The notes beneath the pieces are model-generated. The model was not told the origin of the DNA, did no database searches, and worked only from the letters and a program-made list of their open reading frames with translations. From assembly GCA_032717465.1 (NCBI GenBank), contig CM064632.1, positions 29,165,237 through 29,229,236 on the forward strand: a DNA stretch of 64,000 bases, read 5' to 3'. A program made the translations under genes and the position numbers. This document shows positions 22,690 through 34,384 of this stretch, in pieces; position 1 is the stretch's first letter; every line of letters begins with the position of its first letter. Origin of the DNA: Coenobita brevimanus (Eukaryota > Arthropoda > Malacostraca > Decapoda > Coenobitidae).

Positions 22690-23370
22690 AATTTTTGTCC
22701 GCTTAAATAAAATCATCTGGCAGTCTGCACCAGCAATATGGCCATGACATCGTAGTGAAGTGCTTAACTATATTTCCATGGGCAGCAGTAATATATTTTG
22801 CTTTTATTTACTTCAGCTGATATTTCATATAACTAAAGCAAAGGGAAATTTTGCTCTGAATTACCAGCGACTTCCATAACTTTATGTAAAAACCACAATA
22901 AGTGGAGGACGAAGAGCAACACAGGTTTACATGTTCCTTCACGTAAAATTAATCTGCGTTATAAATCTCAGGCTCCTATGACTCATTCCCAGGTAAATAA
23001 AATCGCCTGACGTTACCTGGAAGAGAAGATTTTGGTAATGAGCGTGTTTTTCAGATGTCACATGTGCGGGTAATCTGTGTTCCTATACGCGTACGTGAAT
23101 ACTGGAAGACTGTTGCGGTATTTCAGTCAACAGCATAAAGCAGCTTAGGACTTACCTCTGCTTCCACATGCAAGGTAGACCAGTATATCAATTATTAACA
23201 CTCGTGGTCGGTACACCTGTAGTATTCTATGCCAGCTGAAGTCAGGCGATAACATTCATTACGCACTGCGTCACGAGAGCCAGAAAGTGTTAATGTTCTC
23301 ACCAATAACATTCTCATGGTATTGTATTTCACCCAAAACAGACGACTTTATTCAGGTGGAAGATTGTCAC
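22690..23370. mobile_element. Cluster of family 1 fragments
   Basis: CTTAAATAAAATCATCTGGC at 22702, AAATAAAATCGCCTGACG then TTACCTGGAAGAG at 22995, a decayed CCTGTAGTATTCTATGCCAG arm near 23216, and AGACGACTTTATTCAGGTGG at 23340. About 350 bp around 23030-23330 shows no other feature. Confidence 0.6.
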
Positions 23371-23559
23371 AGGGGACCAAGATACTCTGCACTGCATTAT
23401 ATCAATCGCAGGGTTATTGCATGAGTTGTATTTTTTTTAAGTGAATGAAATACCAATAGCTAAGTAAACACTATACCATACTCAAGAGAGTGTAGCGTAT
23501 TTGTACGTGCAGGGAAAATCTGTATTGTAATATATCTACATAAGTACTGCAAGAGTATC

Positions 23560-23960
23560 ACTTCATTTGCAATTATAAGGCGGCCCGTAAATAGCGCTCC
23601 ATAAAAACGGATCTGGCGTTAACCTGTGTTTTGCGGGAACGGCTGAGTATGCTGGTCTGGGCGTGAGTGTTACAGTATGCTGGAATTCAACAGACCATGC
23701 AGGAAGGCACAGATAACATTTACTGGGCCGTCCCCGCAACACGCGAGAAATCACCCGGCAGAGTAGATGAGGAGTGCTATGTATGGACCACCGTGTATAA
23801 GGAAATATAAGGGAACTGATCAGCATTTCCGTACCCAAGCATAATCTGTTTTGCTCCTTATCCTTGGTGAATACTGAAAGAATGTTGCCTGCCGTACGTG
23901 AGGTCGGGGGCGGGAAACGTGTACAACCCAGGTAGCGAGACACATCAGCCAATTAGCCAA
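23560..23960. other. Unique mixed-composition segment with a 129-codon minus-strand frame
   Basis: Not low-complexity and not repeated elsewhere in the window. The minus-strand frame 23563-23952 has no recognisable motif, signal peptide or splice context. Possibly chance, possibly an intronic conserved segment. Confidence 0.25.
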
Positions 23961-24100
23961 GAAGGACTTAGTCATTTGTCAGGCCAGGGACTAATTCATT
24001 GTTCTTAATCAACTGCTGCTCTTGACGTCAATGGCTTGTTAGGGAGAAAGGAGTGAGAGTTAAGCCCCTTGTATAATTTTGTTTCCTTGGAGGGTAGATA

Positions 24101-24104
<4 letters not shown>

Positions 24105-24149
<45 letters not shown>

Positions 24150-24160
24150 AATAGCCTGTA

Positions 24161-24197
<37 letters not shown>

Positions 24198-24208
24198 GAG
24201 AGAGAGAA
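24105..24208. repeat. (TC)n and (GA)n facing arrays
   Basis: TC at about 24105-24147 and GA at about 24161-24208, separated by about 14 bp. Being reverse complements, they form a potential hairpin. Confidence 0.95.
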
Positions 24209-24987
24209 GCATGACAACTTCACCATCCTGCATCAGTCATCTTCCATCCCAGGGCACTCCTCTTGCCACTTCTGTACCTGTTACCTCTCATAATCCTGAA
24301 CCCTGCATTATTTTTCTCCTCTCCATTATATTCCTTCAGACTTCGTCTCTGCTAATTTCATCTCTGATATTTTCCCTCTAATCCTTCTTTCCTCACTGCT
24401 GTTAAACCTGCTACCCCTCTTCCATACTGCTGAACCCTTGTATCATTTTCCTCTCCTGTACTATGATCATGCAGTCTCCTTCTCTGTCATTTTCATCTTT
24501 ACTACTTCCACCTCTACTGTTTCAAGTCTGACACTCTCTTTTTCCCATTTCTTCACCTATTACCCACGCATCACAAACACACAGTACATCCATCTACCTA
24601 TCAATCAATTAATCTATCTATATATCTGTAAGTTCATTTGGATTAACCCTCTAAGGGTCATGGTCTTCCTCTGGGCTGAAAGAAACCAACCAGTCGGTAG
24701 CCAGAATATAAAACATATGTGATGCCCTTCCCCTTAAATATGGATCCCATTGTCTCTACACTCCCAAAAATGAGCCAAAATCTTAGCCTGTATGCACTAA
24801 ATTAACTTAAAATAGTGTTCCCTACAGTGCTTACCCCGACATCCTCAACGATAGCGAGATCTTGTGTGTCTGGCATTTTCTTTTGTTCCCCCGTGTTAGT
24901 CATTTATTATATGATGATCAGAGGCATGATCTTCACGAGTTTTCTATCAACAGCGTTTTCATAACATGGAAAGTACATGCTGAATCT

Positions 24988-24990
<3 letters not shown>
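24209..24990. other. Unique sequence, no gene seen
   Basis: Pyrimidine-rich to about 24560. A family 5-like fragment (GGGCTGAAAGAAACCAACC then GGTAGCC) lies near 24674-24703. No other feature. Confidence 0.35.

Positions 24991-25053
<63 letters not shown>
24991..25053. repeat. (CA)n microsatellite
   Basis: About 31 CA units. Confidence 0.97.
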
Positions 25054-25058
<5 letters not shown>

Positions 25059-25388
25059 ACGAAAAATAACCATGGCAATGTTCCAGTACTCGCCACAAAA
25101 ATCTCATGTAAATTACTCAGTCTCCCCCTGGTGATGGACATGGCGGAAGTGACAACAATTTAGTCTGGGCAAAAATGATTCCAGCAGTCACATTCACGCC
25201 TCCCACGTTCCGCTGGCAATTGTGTTTCTTCTGCTTCAGTGACAGGCGTGATTTACTTGGCCACTAACACTCTCAGGCTCGTATAACGCTGTCTTTGCTG
25301 AATAGATTATCACAACGTAAATCGAATTAAAATACCAGCTCAAGTCTACAAAATATACTGAAGAAGCAGTATAAATGACAGCAGTAAA

Positions 25389-25436
<48 letters not shown>
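25389..25436. repeat. (CA)n microsatellite
   Basis: About 24 CA units. Confidence 0.97.
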
Positions 25437-25438
<2 letters not shown>

Positions 25439-25439
25439 C

Positions 25440-25810
25440 CACAGGAATGGGGGTAGGATAGATTAAATTGGGGAGGGGGTAAGGGGAAAAGCGGGGATAA
25501 GAGAGGAGAGGGAGATAGTCTTGGTGGACGAAAGGAAGGTAGACCAAGAAGAGGAGGGAATAAGGGTGAAAGAGAGGATGTGGAGGGAGAGGAAAGCGTC
25601 AAAAGACGGCGAGGATGGGGGAGAGGGGACGAGAGGCTTCTAAATGAGAGAGGGACTAGAGGGGGGAGGGTAGACTAAGGAAAGAGGGGGGGGTAAGGGA
25701 AGCAGATGGAGAGAGGCTAAGGGGGTGGAGGAAGGAGTCAGGGGGAGGGAAATTAGGAAAGGAGGGAGTTAGAATGCTGGACCAGGTTGGGAAGGGGGGA
25801 GGGGGCAGAA
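25440..25810. repeat. Polypurine tract
   Basis: GGGGA/GAGA-rich, directly after the CA array. Confidence 0.85.
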
Positions 25811-25934
25811 TTTGCATACAGCTCTTGTCTCAATATGAATATGTTTGTAAATCAGACAATTATAGGCCTCAAAACATATATTAAACGAGGCAAAGCACGA
25901 GTCAATGCATTTTACTGTATATGAACGAAACTGG

Positions 25935-25935
<1 letters not shown>

Positions 25936-26014
<79 letters not shown>
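25936..26014. repeat. (GT)n microsatellite
   Basis: Uninterrupted GT, about 39 units. Confidence 0.98.
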
Positions 26015-26015
<1 letters not shown>

Positions 26016-26600
26016 GTACAGTCTCGAAAACACCCTGACTTTTACCCCAGACCTTATATTACTATGAATTTGGCTTAAGTCGCCATCTTCGTTCCCTCAT
26101 ATTTTCGTCCTCGATTTTTCCTCGTAGAAAAATCCATTTACTTCTCTGCTAATGAAATGATTTTTCTTCCTCCAAATTTTTAGAGATCTCAGAGGGACAA
26201 AACACCTCGCTTATTTACATATTTACTTATTTATTTATTCTTGCTTTAACAGCCTCTTCTTCCACGTATATATCCGAAAACGCCACGACTTCATGGCCAA
26301 GACTTTTAGAAAAAATAAATAAAAAAATGTTTCGATTTTGTTTACTTGCAAAATATAAAATAGTTTTTTTTTCGCCTGTTATATAGTCCTTTTCTTTTAC
26401 CCATACATTTCTACTAACTCCAAGATATTTTTTTCTTGGATTAAACTTTTAGACTGCCGGTACATGCAATAGTTGGATCGTTTGTCAACCCGACTTTTTC
26501 TCTTCTTCATATTTTCATCATGCCTCGATTTTTTTCCCCACCCGTAAATCACCGTACATTTCCGCCAACACCATGATCTTTTCCTGGTCCAGACTTAGAG
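26015..26600 (+). repeat. Highly degenerate long-period tandem repeat
   Basis: A theme of 'A(A)CACC-TGA-TTTT---C-AGACTT' recurs near 26028, 26278, 26415 and 26569. It is accompanied by repeated TTCATATTTTCRTC then CTCGATTTTT near 26097 and 26507. The period is roughly 140-250 bp with heavy divergence. No coding function recognised. Confidence 0.4.
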
Positions 26601-27371
26601 AACCCGAAGAGAAAATCCAGAGCAAATCCGCAGCGCCTCTCGTGGCTGGCCGGCAGTGGTGGGCATTTTCAGGGATGACGCCCGACGTGTGTGCCGATAA
26701 CACCGCAGGCGATGGCTTTCACTCAGGGGTAATTTCAGAAAGGAAAGAGAGGAGCAGCGGAGCCGGCCTTGAGAAACCAAAACGGGCAAGGAGGCGGGGA
26801 GAAAGGATGGAGAAAATAGCTGTTTGTTCTGGCGTGGTCTTACTTCAATTTTGTCTGGAAAAGGGATACATCAAAAGCTAAAACGCCTAACAATGTAAGG
26901 ATCATATCGGTAACAAAAATACTTTAAAATATATATGTATAAAAAAGGAACATAAGTATTATATTGTTGATTAGTAAAGAGGGGAAGCGGAAGACTAAGG
27001 AAAAAGTTGTGTGTGTGTCGCCTCAGTAATGTATCTCCAGCATAAAAAAAAAATAAATAAATAAACAAAATAAACAAACACTGCACAGTGCACTAAATAT
27101 ATATTATACTGTTGACTGTCAGAGACAGAGTATGGGAAAAAGCTGTGTGGTTTAGCGTAGACTGCCCTGTCTCTCACAGTAAACGTCTGTACCAATAATG
27201 TCAGCATCGTATCTTTGACAAGTTAAACAAAGGACAGACGACCGGAAGCGACAAAGAATGAAAAAAAAAAAAACGTGTTTTAGCACTGGCTTCCATCAGC
27301 CTCTTACCAAATGGCAACGACGAAACCCAAAGCTACAAGGCACAAACAACGAAATGACGGTACGTGGTGAA
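26601..27371. other. Unique sequence, no gene recognised
   Basis: A higher-GC stretch at 26590-26830 is open in one plus frame (102 codons) without recognisable motif. 26870-27060 and 27060-27220 share AAAAGTTGTGTG/AAAAGCTGTGTG and TATTATATTGTTGA/TATTATACTGTTGA words, suggesting an old duplication. Confidence 0.35.
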
Positions 27372-27740
27372 GACCATCATCCACTCACTTGATGTAGTGC
27401 TGTCTACTTCTTCCAAAGGTCACTCTCCACTGAATGACAAACCTAACGGTTTCCTGTAACCCAGGAAACCATTTACAATGCTGAGTGGTAACCATATAAC
27501 CAAATGACGGTGTGATGTGAAGCCTGCTATGGTGCCCCTGTTAACTGGAAGGAGAGACATGAATGCGACGTCCATCCAGGACCTTCTTCCCCGAGACACA
27601 ATCCATCGCAAGGGAACATTGGTTCACTGCACGGGATGGCCCTGTAGGGGCAGTTGCTTGCCTTCGGTTGATGGGGATACTATGCTAAAACAGACCGGGG
27701 TTGCCCTACTACTGCTGCTACTAACAACTTAAATATACAT
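27372..27740 (+). repeat. Family 5 interspersed repeat
   Basis: CCATCATCCACTCACTTGAT, then CTGAATGACAAACCTAACGG, then GCTGAGTGGTAACCATATAA match in order the segment at 34290-34420 and, in reverse, 36205-36345. The match fades past 27515. The rest is unique, with no recognised gene. Confidence 0.6.
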
Positions 27741-27905
27741 TAGTTAACAAAATCGCCACCATAAATGTGCTAGTATTTTCACTGGCAGGCAGGGAGAGAG
27801 GGTGGGAAAAGTTGTATGTGACGTAGTCTTACTGCACTGTACTGAAAACGTAAAGACGATATCGAAGTAATATGAAATTATCGTTAAATCTATACTGAAC
27901 ACAAA

Positions 27906-27932
27906 CACAACAACAACAACAACAACAACAAA
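27906..27932. repeat. (CAA)n microsatellite
   Basis: About nine CAA/ACA units. Confidence 0.95.
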
Positions 27933-28115
27933 ATGTATCGATAAGCATTACAATGTTAACAGGCAGGCAATGACCCTAACCTTCCTTCAGTAGTCTCAAG
28001 TTTATACCGAAAACAGAAAAATGAAACCCAAAGCTACTATACAGGTGAGAATAATATAAACTTTAAATCGGCAACAAAAACAACATAGAAATCGTTCCTA
28101 AATATTGCAGTATAT

Positions 28116-28118
<3 letters not shown>

Positions 28119-28148
<30 letters not shown>
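28119..28148. repeat. (GA)n microsatellite
   Basis: About 15 GA units. Confidence 0.95.
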
Positions 28149-28154
<6 letters not shown>

Positions 28155-28303
28155 ATGCAAAGTAGATAAGGGTGGATGATTCTCGAGGGGAGGCTAAACA
28201 AAATCTGGAATATTTTTTCATCCTGTATACATAATGTTATATTTGCTGACCATATCCTACCCATCCCTGCCTGGCCTTCACCCACACCATTTACCAGTAT
28301 AGG

Positions 28304-28533
28304 TCCGTATTCTCGTCGCGTAAGGTGGTTCCCTAGCACCTCCTCCTCAGCTATTTCTTTCTGGATATGGGTGGTTAACATCTTTCTGTCCGTTAGGCCT
28401 ATGTAAGCAGAATATGACGATACAGTAAGGATTTATGTAACTCAGATTATGACAGTAATGTGTAATAAGCAAAATAAATCGCTTAGAATGGGTGTTCGGG
28501 AGCTTCCTTAACCGACGAGAGTACGGGCCATAG
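28304..28533. mobile_element. Family 2 inverted-repeat element, well preserved
   Basis: Left terminus GGTCCGTATTCTCGTCGCG, right terminus ACCGACGAGAGTACGGGCC; both arms extend inward about 50 bp (CTAGCACCTCC / GTGTTCGGGAGCTTCC). About 230 bp, no coding content. The bases just outside are TA on both sides (CAGTATA left, ATAG right), compatible with but not proof of a TA target. Confidence 0.8.
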
Positions 28534-28633
28534 TGACTTGTACTGAACGGGAAATTATAACACTGTGGTTCCCGTGACTCAGGTAAACAGAATCACATGA
28601 TATTACCTGGAAGAGAATACAAGCGTTGACCAG

Positions 28634-28637
<4 letters not shown>

Positions 28638-28714
<77 letters not shown>

Positions 28715-28950
28715 ACATATATACTGTTCATAAATTACATACATAAATACATTTGTACATACATACATACACATTCATACACAGATATATACAGAACATA
28801 CATACATATACATACGTACATACATACATACATAGGCTACATACAGACATTCATATACAGACAAGTAGATACATACATACAAATGCATACATACAGACAT
28901 TCATATATACATACAAACATGCATACATACATAAATACATACATATGATA
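28638..28950. repeat. (GT)n followed by degenerate (CATA)n
   Basis: GT at 28638-28712, then about 200 bp of ATAC/CATA tetranucleotides with CAGA interruptions. Confidence 0.95.
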
Positions 28951-29039
28951 TACAGAGAAATATATAGGTCACTCGTCGTCGGTGAAATCTTTATTAGTAT
29001 TGTACAGGGAAAGAATTAATCAAGAGGACTAAACAACTG

Positions 29040-29650
29040 ATGAAGGAGCATAAGAGAAGGGAGACTAGGGTAAGAGGAGCCAAAGGAAGGGAGAGAAGGT
29101 AAGAGGACGTAAGGAAGGGAGAGGAAGGTAAGAAGAAAGTAAGGAAGGGCGACAAGGTAAGAGGAACGTACGGAAGAGAGAGATAGGTAAGAGGAACGTT
29201 AGGAAGCGTGAGAAGAGGAACGTGAGGACGGGAGGGACGGTAAGAAGAACGTAAATAAGGAAAGATGGTAAGAGGAACGTATGGAAGGAGAGAAGGTAAG
29301 AGGAACATGCGGAAGGAGAGAAGGTAAGAGGAACGTGTGGATGGAGAGAAGGTAAGAGGGACGTGAGGAACATAGCCATGGGGAAGGAGAACATTAGGAA
29401 CTAAGAGGAGGGGTAACAGGAACACAGAGGAGGGTAAGAGAATGTGAAGAGCGCAAAGATAAGAGCAGCGTAAGAGGGTAAGAGGGATGAAGAAGGTAGT
29501 GGAGGACAAGGGCAAAGTAAAAGGAAAGGAAAGGAAGGTAAAAGGAACGTAGAGGGGTATAAGAGGAAATTAAAAGGAATGAAGAGAAAGGTTAAAGGAA
29601 GGTAAAGGTGGATAAGAGGAATGTAAGAAGAATGTTGAGGAGGGTAAGAA
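29040..29650 (+). repeat. Purine-rich minisatellite (GGTAAGAGGAACGT units)
   Basis: About 18 imperfect units of 27-33 bp built on GAAGGTAAGAGGAACGTGNGGA. The repeated GGTAAG resembles a 5' splice consensus, but this is repeat sequence. Confidence 0.8.
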
Positions 29651-30139
29651 GAATGTAAAAAAGAGAGGAATGCGAGGGAGAGAACAAAGGCTTGCAGGGA
29701 TAAGCCATCAATAAATACAGGGCAGAAGAGAGATAGTGTGTGTGTGGTGCTCTGACTGAACTGTGTTGGTGGAGAGTTGAGGAATTGATGTGTTTCGTGT
29801 GATGGTATTTGTGGAAGGGGTTTTTGGTGGGCGAAATGTGGGAGGCTGAAATGTTAATAATGCTTCTGATTCCTATTTACCTCATTCAGGAAGTGGTAAC
29901 ATGTTTAGGGTGGTGGTGGTGGTGACACACACACACACACGACAGAGAGAGAGAGAGAGAGATTCCCCTCACCGACATCCTCACTGATAAACACTTGTCA
30001 AAATAAAAGACTGGCAAGAGTAACGAACGATATTAACAATCTATTAGCCAATGATAAAATATAAATAATTGGCAATTAACGCAGAGATAACGAGTCACTG
30101 GTGCATACTGAATTTTTTACTGGATTACGTGATTCATTA

Positions 30140-30265
30140 GTTTATTTCTCAAACCCTTGCACGAATTTATTCAGTTTGGGAGGGCACCCTTATAAAGTTC
30201 GAAATTCTCTTGGACAAAATAGAATCGTGTGGCGGAGTCAAGAACATAATTCATAATTTGTCCAA
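30140..30265. mobile_element. Family 1 inverted-repeat element
   Basis: Left arm CACGAATTTATTCAGTTTGG. Right arm ACAAAATAGAATCGTGTGGC then GGAGTCAAGAAC. About 125 bp. Confidence 0.65.
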
Positions 30266-30304
30266 GCAGTGAAAATTTTACCTACCCACTGGTCTGATGA
30301 CATT

Positions 30305-30495
30305 AATATTATTCTCGTTGCATCAAGGTGATTATAGTGTAAAAAAAAAAAATCAAATTGGAGGGATTATATACATACATACATACATACATACATACAC
30401 AACAAACCTAATCTCATATTATTCTCGCTGCATCAAGGTGATTATAGTGTTAAAAAAAATGGAGGGATTATATACATACATACGTACACAACATA
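30305..30495 (+). repeat. 112-bp direct tandem duplication
   Basis: TATTCTCGTTGCATCAAGGT then GATTATAGTGT, A run, GGAGGGATTATATACATAC occurs at about 30310 and again at about 30422 with few differences, each copy ending in an ATAC microsatellite. Confidence 0.85.
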
Positions 30496-31054
30496 CCTAA
30501 TCTCATTCACCTCTCCAAACCATGATGCTCCCTTAAGCTTAATTTCATCGTGTGGGAACGGAAAGAATGAACCACAATAAGATGTCGCCGCACCGAAAGG
30601 GTTAAACTTTGAGCTGAAGCAACAAAACTGATTATATGAGCCAATTTGACGGTGCCGTGAATTATTTAAATAGAGAAATTATAGTTACACGTGCGATAGT
30701 TGTGGGGAGATATAGTTTTAATAATGTCAGCGTACTTTTCCCCAGTTTCGGTGAGTAATAGAATGACTGGATGTGAGTTTTAAATCTGTTTCTGTCAGTA
30801 CTGGCAATATCACGGCTGAAGATGGAAGGATAAGAGGAGAAATAGGAGCAGAGTAGAAAGTCAAAAAGTCCAGACGAAAATGGGCTGGTGCAACAGCAGA
30901 GGAATGGGGACTGAAAGAGTTTGTAGTATCATGTGTCTGCCGTCCTTCCCTAGGCCTCCCCACTACAACAGAGAGTAGGGAATCAGGGGGGGTTTACAAG
31001 CTTAATTCCAGTTTCCTTTATACAGTGTTTTAGAGGAGTATGCAGTGTATTACT

Positions 31055-31960
31055 AAGACATACCACACTTCACACTTCCGCACCGCACACTACCACACAT
31101 TTATGTCACATTAAATGCTACCATAACATACACTTACGAGTATAGACCACTTACTACCATATCCCATACTCACACATACACGATTACACAACACACTACC
31201 ACACATCTCTCTGCAACACTTCACACTATTGCACCTAACACACACATTGCCAAATTTCAAAACTACCACACCATACACTCCCTCATTACACACTACAACA
31301 TTTCACAAACCAACACAACACATTTCTACATACGTCTTTTTACCACACCAGACACTATCACACCTCATACTCACAACACACCACCATAACCTCCCCCCCC
31401 CCGCACACACATAGAAACTACACACTACTTTACCATACACATCCACACCATACACTCAAGGCCTCTCACTGTCACATCTCGCACTGCTATACTACACACT
31501 GCCGGATCATATACTACCACACTTCTCTTTGCCACACCATACACTACCACCCCTCCCTCTCTCTACCGTAACAAACACTACCACATCAGCCAATCCCACA
31601 CAACGCACTACAAAACATCACGTTCCCAAACGCACACTACCACTCCTCACACTACCACGCCGCATTATACCACACACCTACCTGGCATATCACACATCAT
31701 GACACCTCACACTTACACACACTGCCAAACTACACACTACCACACCATATACTGTACACCCACAACGCACACTGTCACATATCACACTCCCACACTGCAT
31801 ATTATCACACAACTCTCCCTCCCACACCAAACACACTACACACTCACACCGCAAACTTCCATACACAACCACACCTCACACTGTCACACTATACACTGCC
31901 ACACCACAGTTCAAACACATGCCTCAATCACACCTCTCTCCTTCTCTCTTCTCATCGCCT
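31055..31960 (+). repeat. Degenerate CACACTACCACAC minisatellite
   Basis: About 900 bp of roughly 18-20-bp units with the theme CACACCTCACACTACCA, related to the array at 21425-22110. Confidence 0.85.
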
Positions 31961-31964
31961 ACAG

Positions 31965-32175
31965 TTAAGGAATTTCTAGTATCCTGTATACACTGTTACC
32001 GGTACTATAACATGCATTTAATTACGGAAAGATTAGGTGTTCCCTAATTCTTGCTTATCTTTAATCTCCTTCCCGTAAGAGATGGTTTTAATAACCTGTA
32101 CACGATGCCACTGTTCCACTTATTTAATTACAGGAAGATTAACTGTTATATAAAACTGCATCAGGGCGGCAAACA
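31965..32175 (+). repeat. About 115-bp direct repeat, two diverged copies
   Basis: CCTGTATACACTGTTACCGG ... TTTAATTACGGAAAGATTAG at 31983-32038 matches CCTGTACACGATGCCACTGT ... TTTAATTACAGGAAGATTAA at 32096-32151. Confidence 0.65.
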
Positions 32176-32454
32176 AAAGAATCATATAACAAGACTCGAT
32201 TTTTCGTCAGAGGTAAATAGAAACGATCACGGTTTTTACGTGACCATTTGGTGCTGAAAATGAATGGAAATTAATTACGTTTTACCTCAGTATGCCTGAA
32301 ATACGAATCAAGCTGTAATTTTCCTGAAGCAGATACCGTGTGCTGGAACTGAAGCTTTTAAGGTAAGACAACTGATAAACACTTTCGTTGTTTATCTTTG
32401 ATGATGTCATCTACTAAGTGTTGTAGATTTTTCATGATATCGTTTCCCCAGTTA

Positions 32455-32545
32455 TCGTCATCATCATTATGACTATCATCATCATCATCATCATCATTAA
32501 CATCAATAGGAAGATGGAGATGGTGATGATGATTATCATCATCAC
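32455..32545. repeat. (ATC)n/(GAT)n microsatellites in opposite orientation
   Basis: ATC units at about 32456-32497 and GAT units at about 32517-32545, able to pair. Confidence 0.9.
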
Positions 32546-32627
32546 TCTGCGTCAGTTTACTCCAGGTCAAAAGCCTCCCACAACGTTTTCAACAATTCTA
32601 CAGACTTTTTCAACATATAATGACAAA

Positions 32628-32629
<2 letters not shown>

Positions 32630-32722
<93 letters not shown>

Positions 32723-32727
32723 GAGAC
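32630..32727. repeat. (GT)n-(GA)n compound microsatellite
   Basis: GT to about 32653, then GA with one GG interruption. Confidence 0.97.
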
Positions 32728-32908
32728 TTTTTTTTTTAATTCCCCCAAAGGACTGACTGTAATTACCTTGATTGCATTTAGTGACAAAAGCTGAGTCATT
32801 ACGTTCAGGTCAATTGAACTGCCTGAAGGCTGACAAAAAGGTGGAGACAGCAAAGGAAAAATCAGGACAAGGAAAAAGCAAAAACAAAATAAGGAGGAAA
32901 AATAAAAG

Positions 32909-32909
<1 letters not shown>

Positions 32910-32947
<38 letters not shown>

Positions 32948-33005
32948 CGGAGAAAGTTATGGCACAACGTTTTCTCTACCTATGCGTCCTTTCAATATTC
33001 GTTAT

Positions 33006-33069
<64 letters not shown>

Positions 33070-33093
33070 GCACGCACGCACGCACGCACGCGC
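32910..33093. repeat. (CA)n, (CA)n and (CACG)n microsatellites
   Basis: CA at about 32911-32946 and 33007-33065, then CACG units. The CA-CACG order repeats that inside the element at 2087-2148. Confidence 0.97.
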
Positions 33094-33194
33094 GATCGCA
33101 AACAAAATATGGCATTGGTTTTCACCCCCAACTCTCGTCCTTGAATCTGAGTTTTTTTGTTTTTTTTTTTCCTGCTACCTTTAGACAATTTTAT

Positions 33195-33570
33195 TCAGCC
33201 CGGGTGGGATCCTCAAACATACTTACGGTCAATTCCCTGACGTAACACGAATTATGCTTCTACAGAAAGTACTAGACAAGGGATTTATCACTCATTGCCC
33301 TGGTTATCCTGCAGAAAGACAGTCATAACCTGCAGTAATCATCGCCTCGTAACTAAGATCTATTTATATGCTACAACAGGTGACGGAGGAAGATTCGACA
33401 GCCTCTTTGTCTATCTATCTCTCTACTGCCAGACGCCTTAATCCAGTATGGGGTGGCCACAAACAAATTGCCTCCATGTCGCCCTGTCCTCTTTGTCCTT
33501 CCTGCAAATCAATACCAGAGTTACGACAGGGATACTGATCGTAAGTGCAATTGTGTACCCCAGTGCAGTT
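33195..33570. mobile_element. Family 4 inverted-repeat element
   Basis: Left arm GGGTGGGATCCTCAAACATA then CTTACGGTCAATTCCCTGAC. Right arm GTTACGACAGGGATACTGAT then CGTAAGTGCAATTGTGTACC. Internal CCTGCAGAAAGACAGTCATA then AACCTGCAGTAAT. Length about 370 bp. The family 1-like words TTAGACAATTTTATTCAGCC (33181) and CAGACGCCTTAATCCAGTAT (33430) lie in or beside it. Confidence 0.7.
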
Positions 33571-33654
33571 AGGATGTCCCCCGCCCCCCTCCCCAACACA
33601 AACACAATGCAGGGGTCAATGAATGCAGCATCAACCTCCTCCAGTTCCCAAACT

Positions 33655-33690
33655 CACTCTCATGCTGAATAAAACCCTATGGAAGTAACA
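33655..33690. mobile_element. Family 1 arm
   Basis: ATGCTGAATAAAACCCTATG then GAAGTAACATG, a decayed right arm. Confidence 0.5.
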
Positions 33691-33742
33691 TGACTACAAT
33701 GCCAAATATATACGTCACTGGATGGAAGGGGTTGGTCTCTCT

Positions 33743-33966
33743 GCACGGTATACTCGTACGGTTAGGGAGCTTACTAACACATCTTCCTTACCGGTTTATT
33801 TCTGTATCTGCTCCGTTAATTGTGGGTTATCCATGCAACATATGTCGACACTAAAAAGGTACCGGTATATGAAGAAAGATTATATTAATGGGTAGTTTGG
33901 AAAGTAAATATGTAAGGATGAGGTGTTTGGGAGCCTCCATACACTACGACAATACGGGTCTATACC
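33743..33966. mobile_element. Family 2 inverted-repeat element
   Basis: Left arm ACTCGTACGGTTAGGGAGCT then ACTAACACATCTTCC. Right arm GGATGAGGTGTTTGGGAGCC then CTCC...GACAATACGGGTC. The core GAAGAAAGATTATATTAATG corresponds to other copies. Confidence 0.7.
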
Positions 33967-34079
33967 CTAACCTCTCTACCAATAAGCACCCCCTTCCTAT
34001 AATACGCTCATTCTTTTAGTCCCTTCAGTACTGCCACGTACTTTCTATATTCTCTTTCCTCGCTCAAGACGATCACGAT

Positions 34080-34150
34080 CTATTTTTGTACGGTTCTTAA
34101 GTGTTCTCTGAGCTGAATAAAATCGTCTGGAGATAGCAAGAATGCACTTT
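34080..34150. mobile_element. Family 1 arm, close to consensus
   Basis: GAGCTGAATAAAATCGTCTG then GAGATAGCAAGAA, one of the best preserved right arms. Confidence 0.7.
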
Positions 34151-34289
34151 TATAAATCATCGGCAACATGAGATTAATATTCACTCCCGACACTGAAATA
34201 ACATCTTCTACTTACATATATATTTCTAACTTAGCACAGGCCAGTCCAGGATACTAAATATTGAAGAGATTAAGTAGTACTAGATGGGG

Positions 34290-34384
34290 GTACACACCAT
34301 CCACTCATTCGGTGTAATGCTGTCTTCGGGTGACTCTACATTGAGTTGTACGCCAAAAGGTTCACTTCTACCCAAGAAACGATT
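34290..34384 (+). repeat. Family 5 repeat, unexpanded 5' part
   Basis: CCATCCACTCATTCGGTGTA then TACCCAAGAAACGATTTAC matches 27378-27470 in order. It runs directly into the tandem array that follows. Confidence 0.7.

Noticed and set aside
23150..23240. Minus-strand donor-like AGAGGTAAGT with an open frame upstream (VLIIDILVYLACGSR)
   Set aside because: No credible acceptor; the upstream sequence is a decayed family 1 arm.
23563..23952. 129-codon mixed-composition minus-strand frame as a gene
   Set aside because: No recognisable motif, no splice or promoter context. Kept only as an unexplained unique segment.
29040..29650. Cluster of 5' splice sites (GGTAAGAGG) suggesting repeated exons
   Set aside because: The words belong to the purine-rich minisatellite unit and have no paired acceptors or coding frames.
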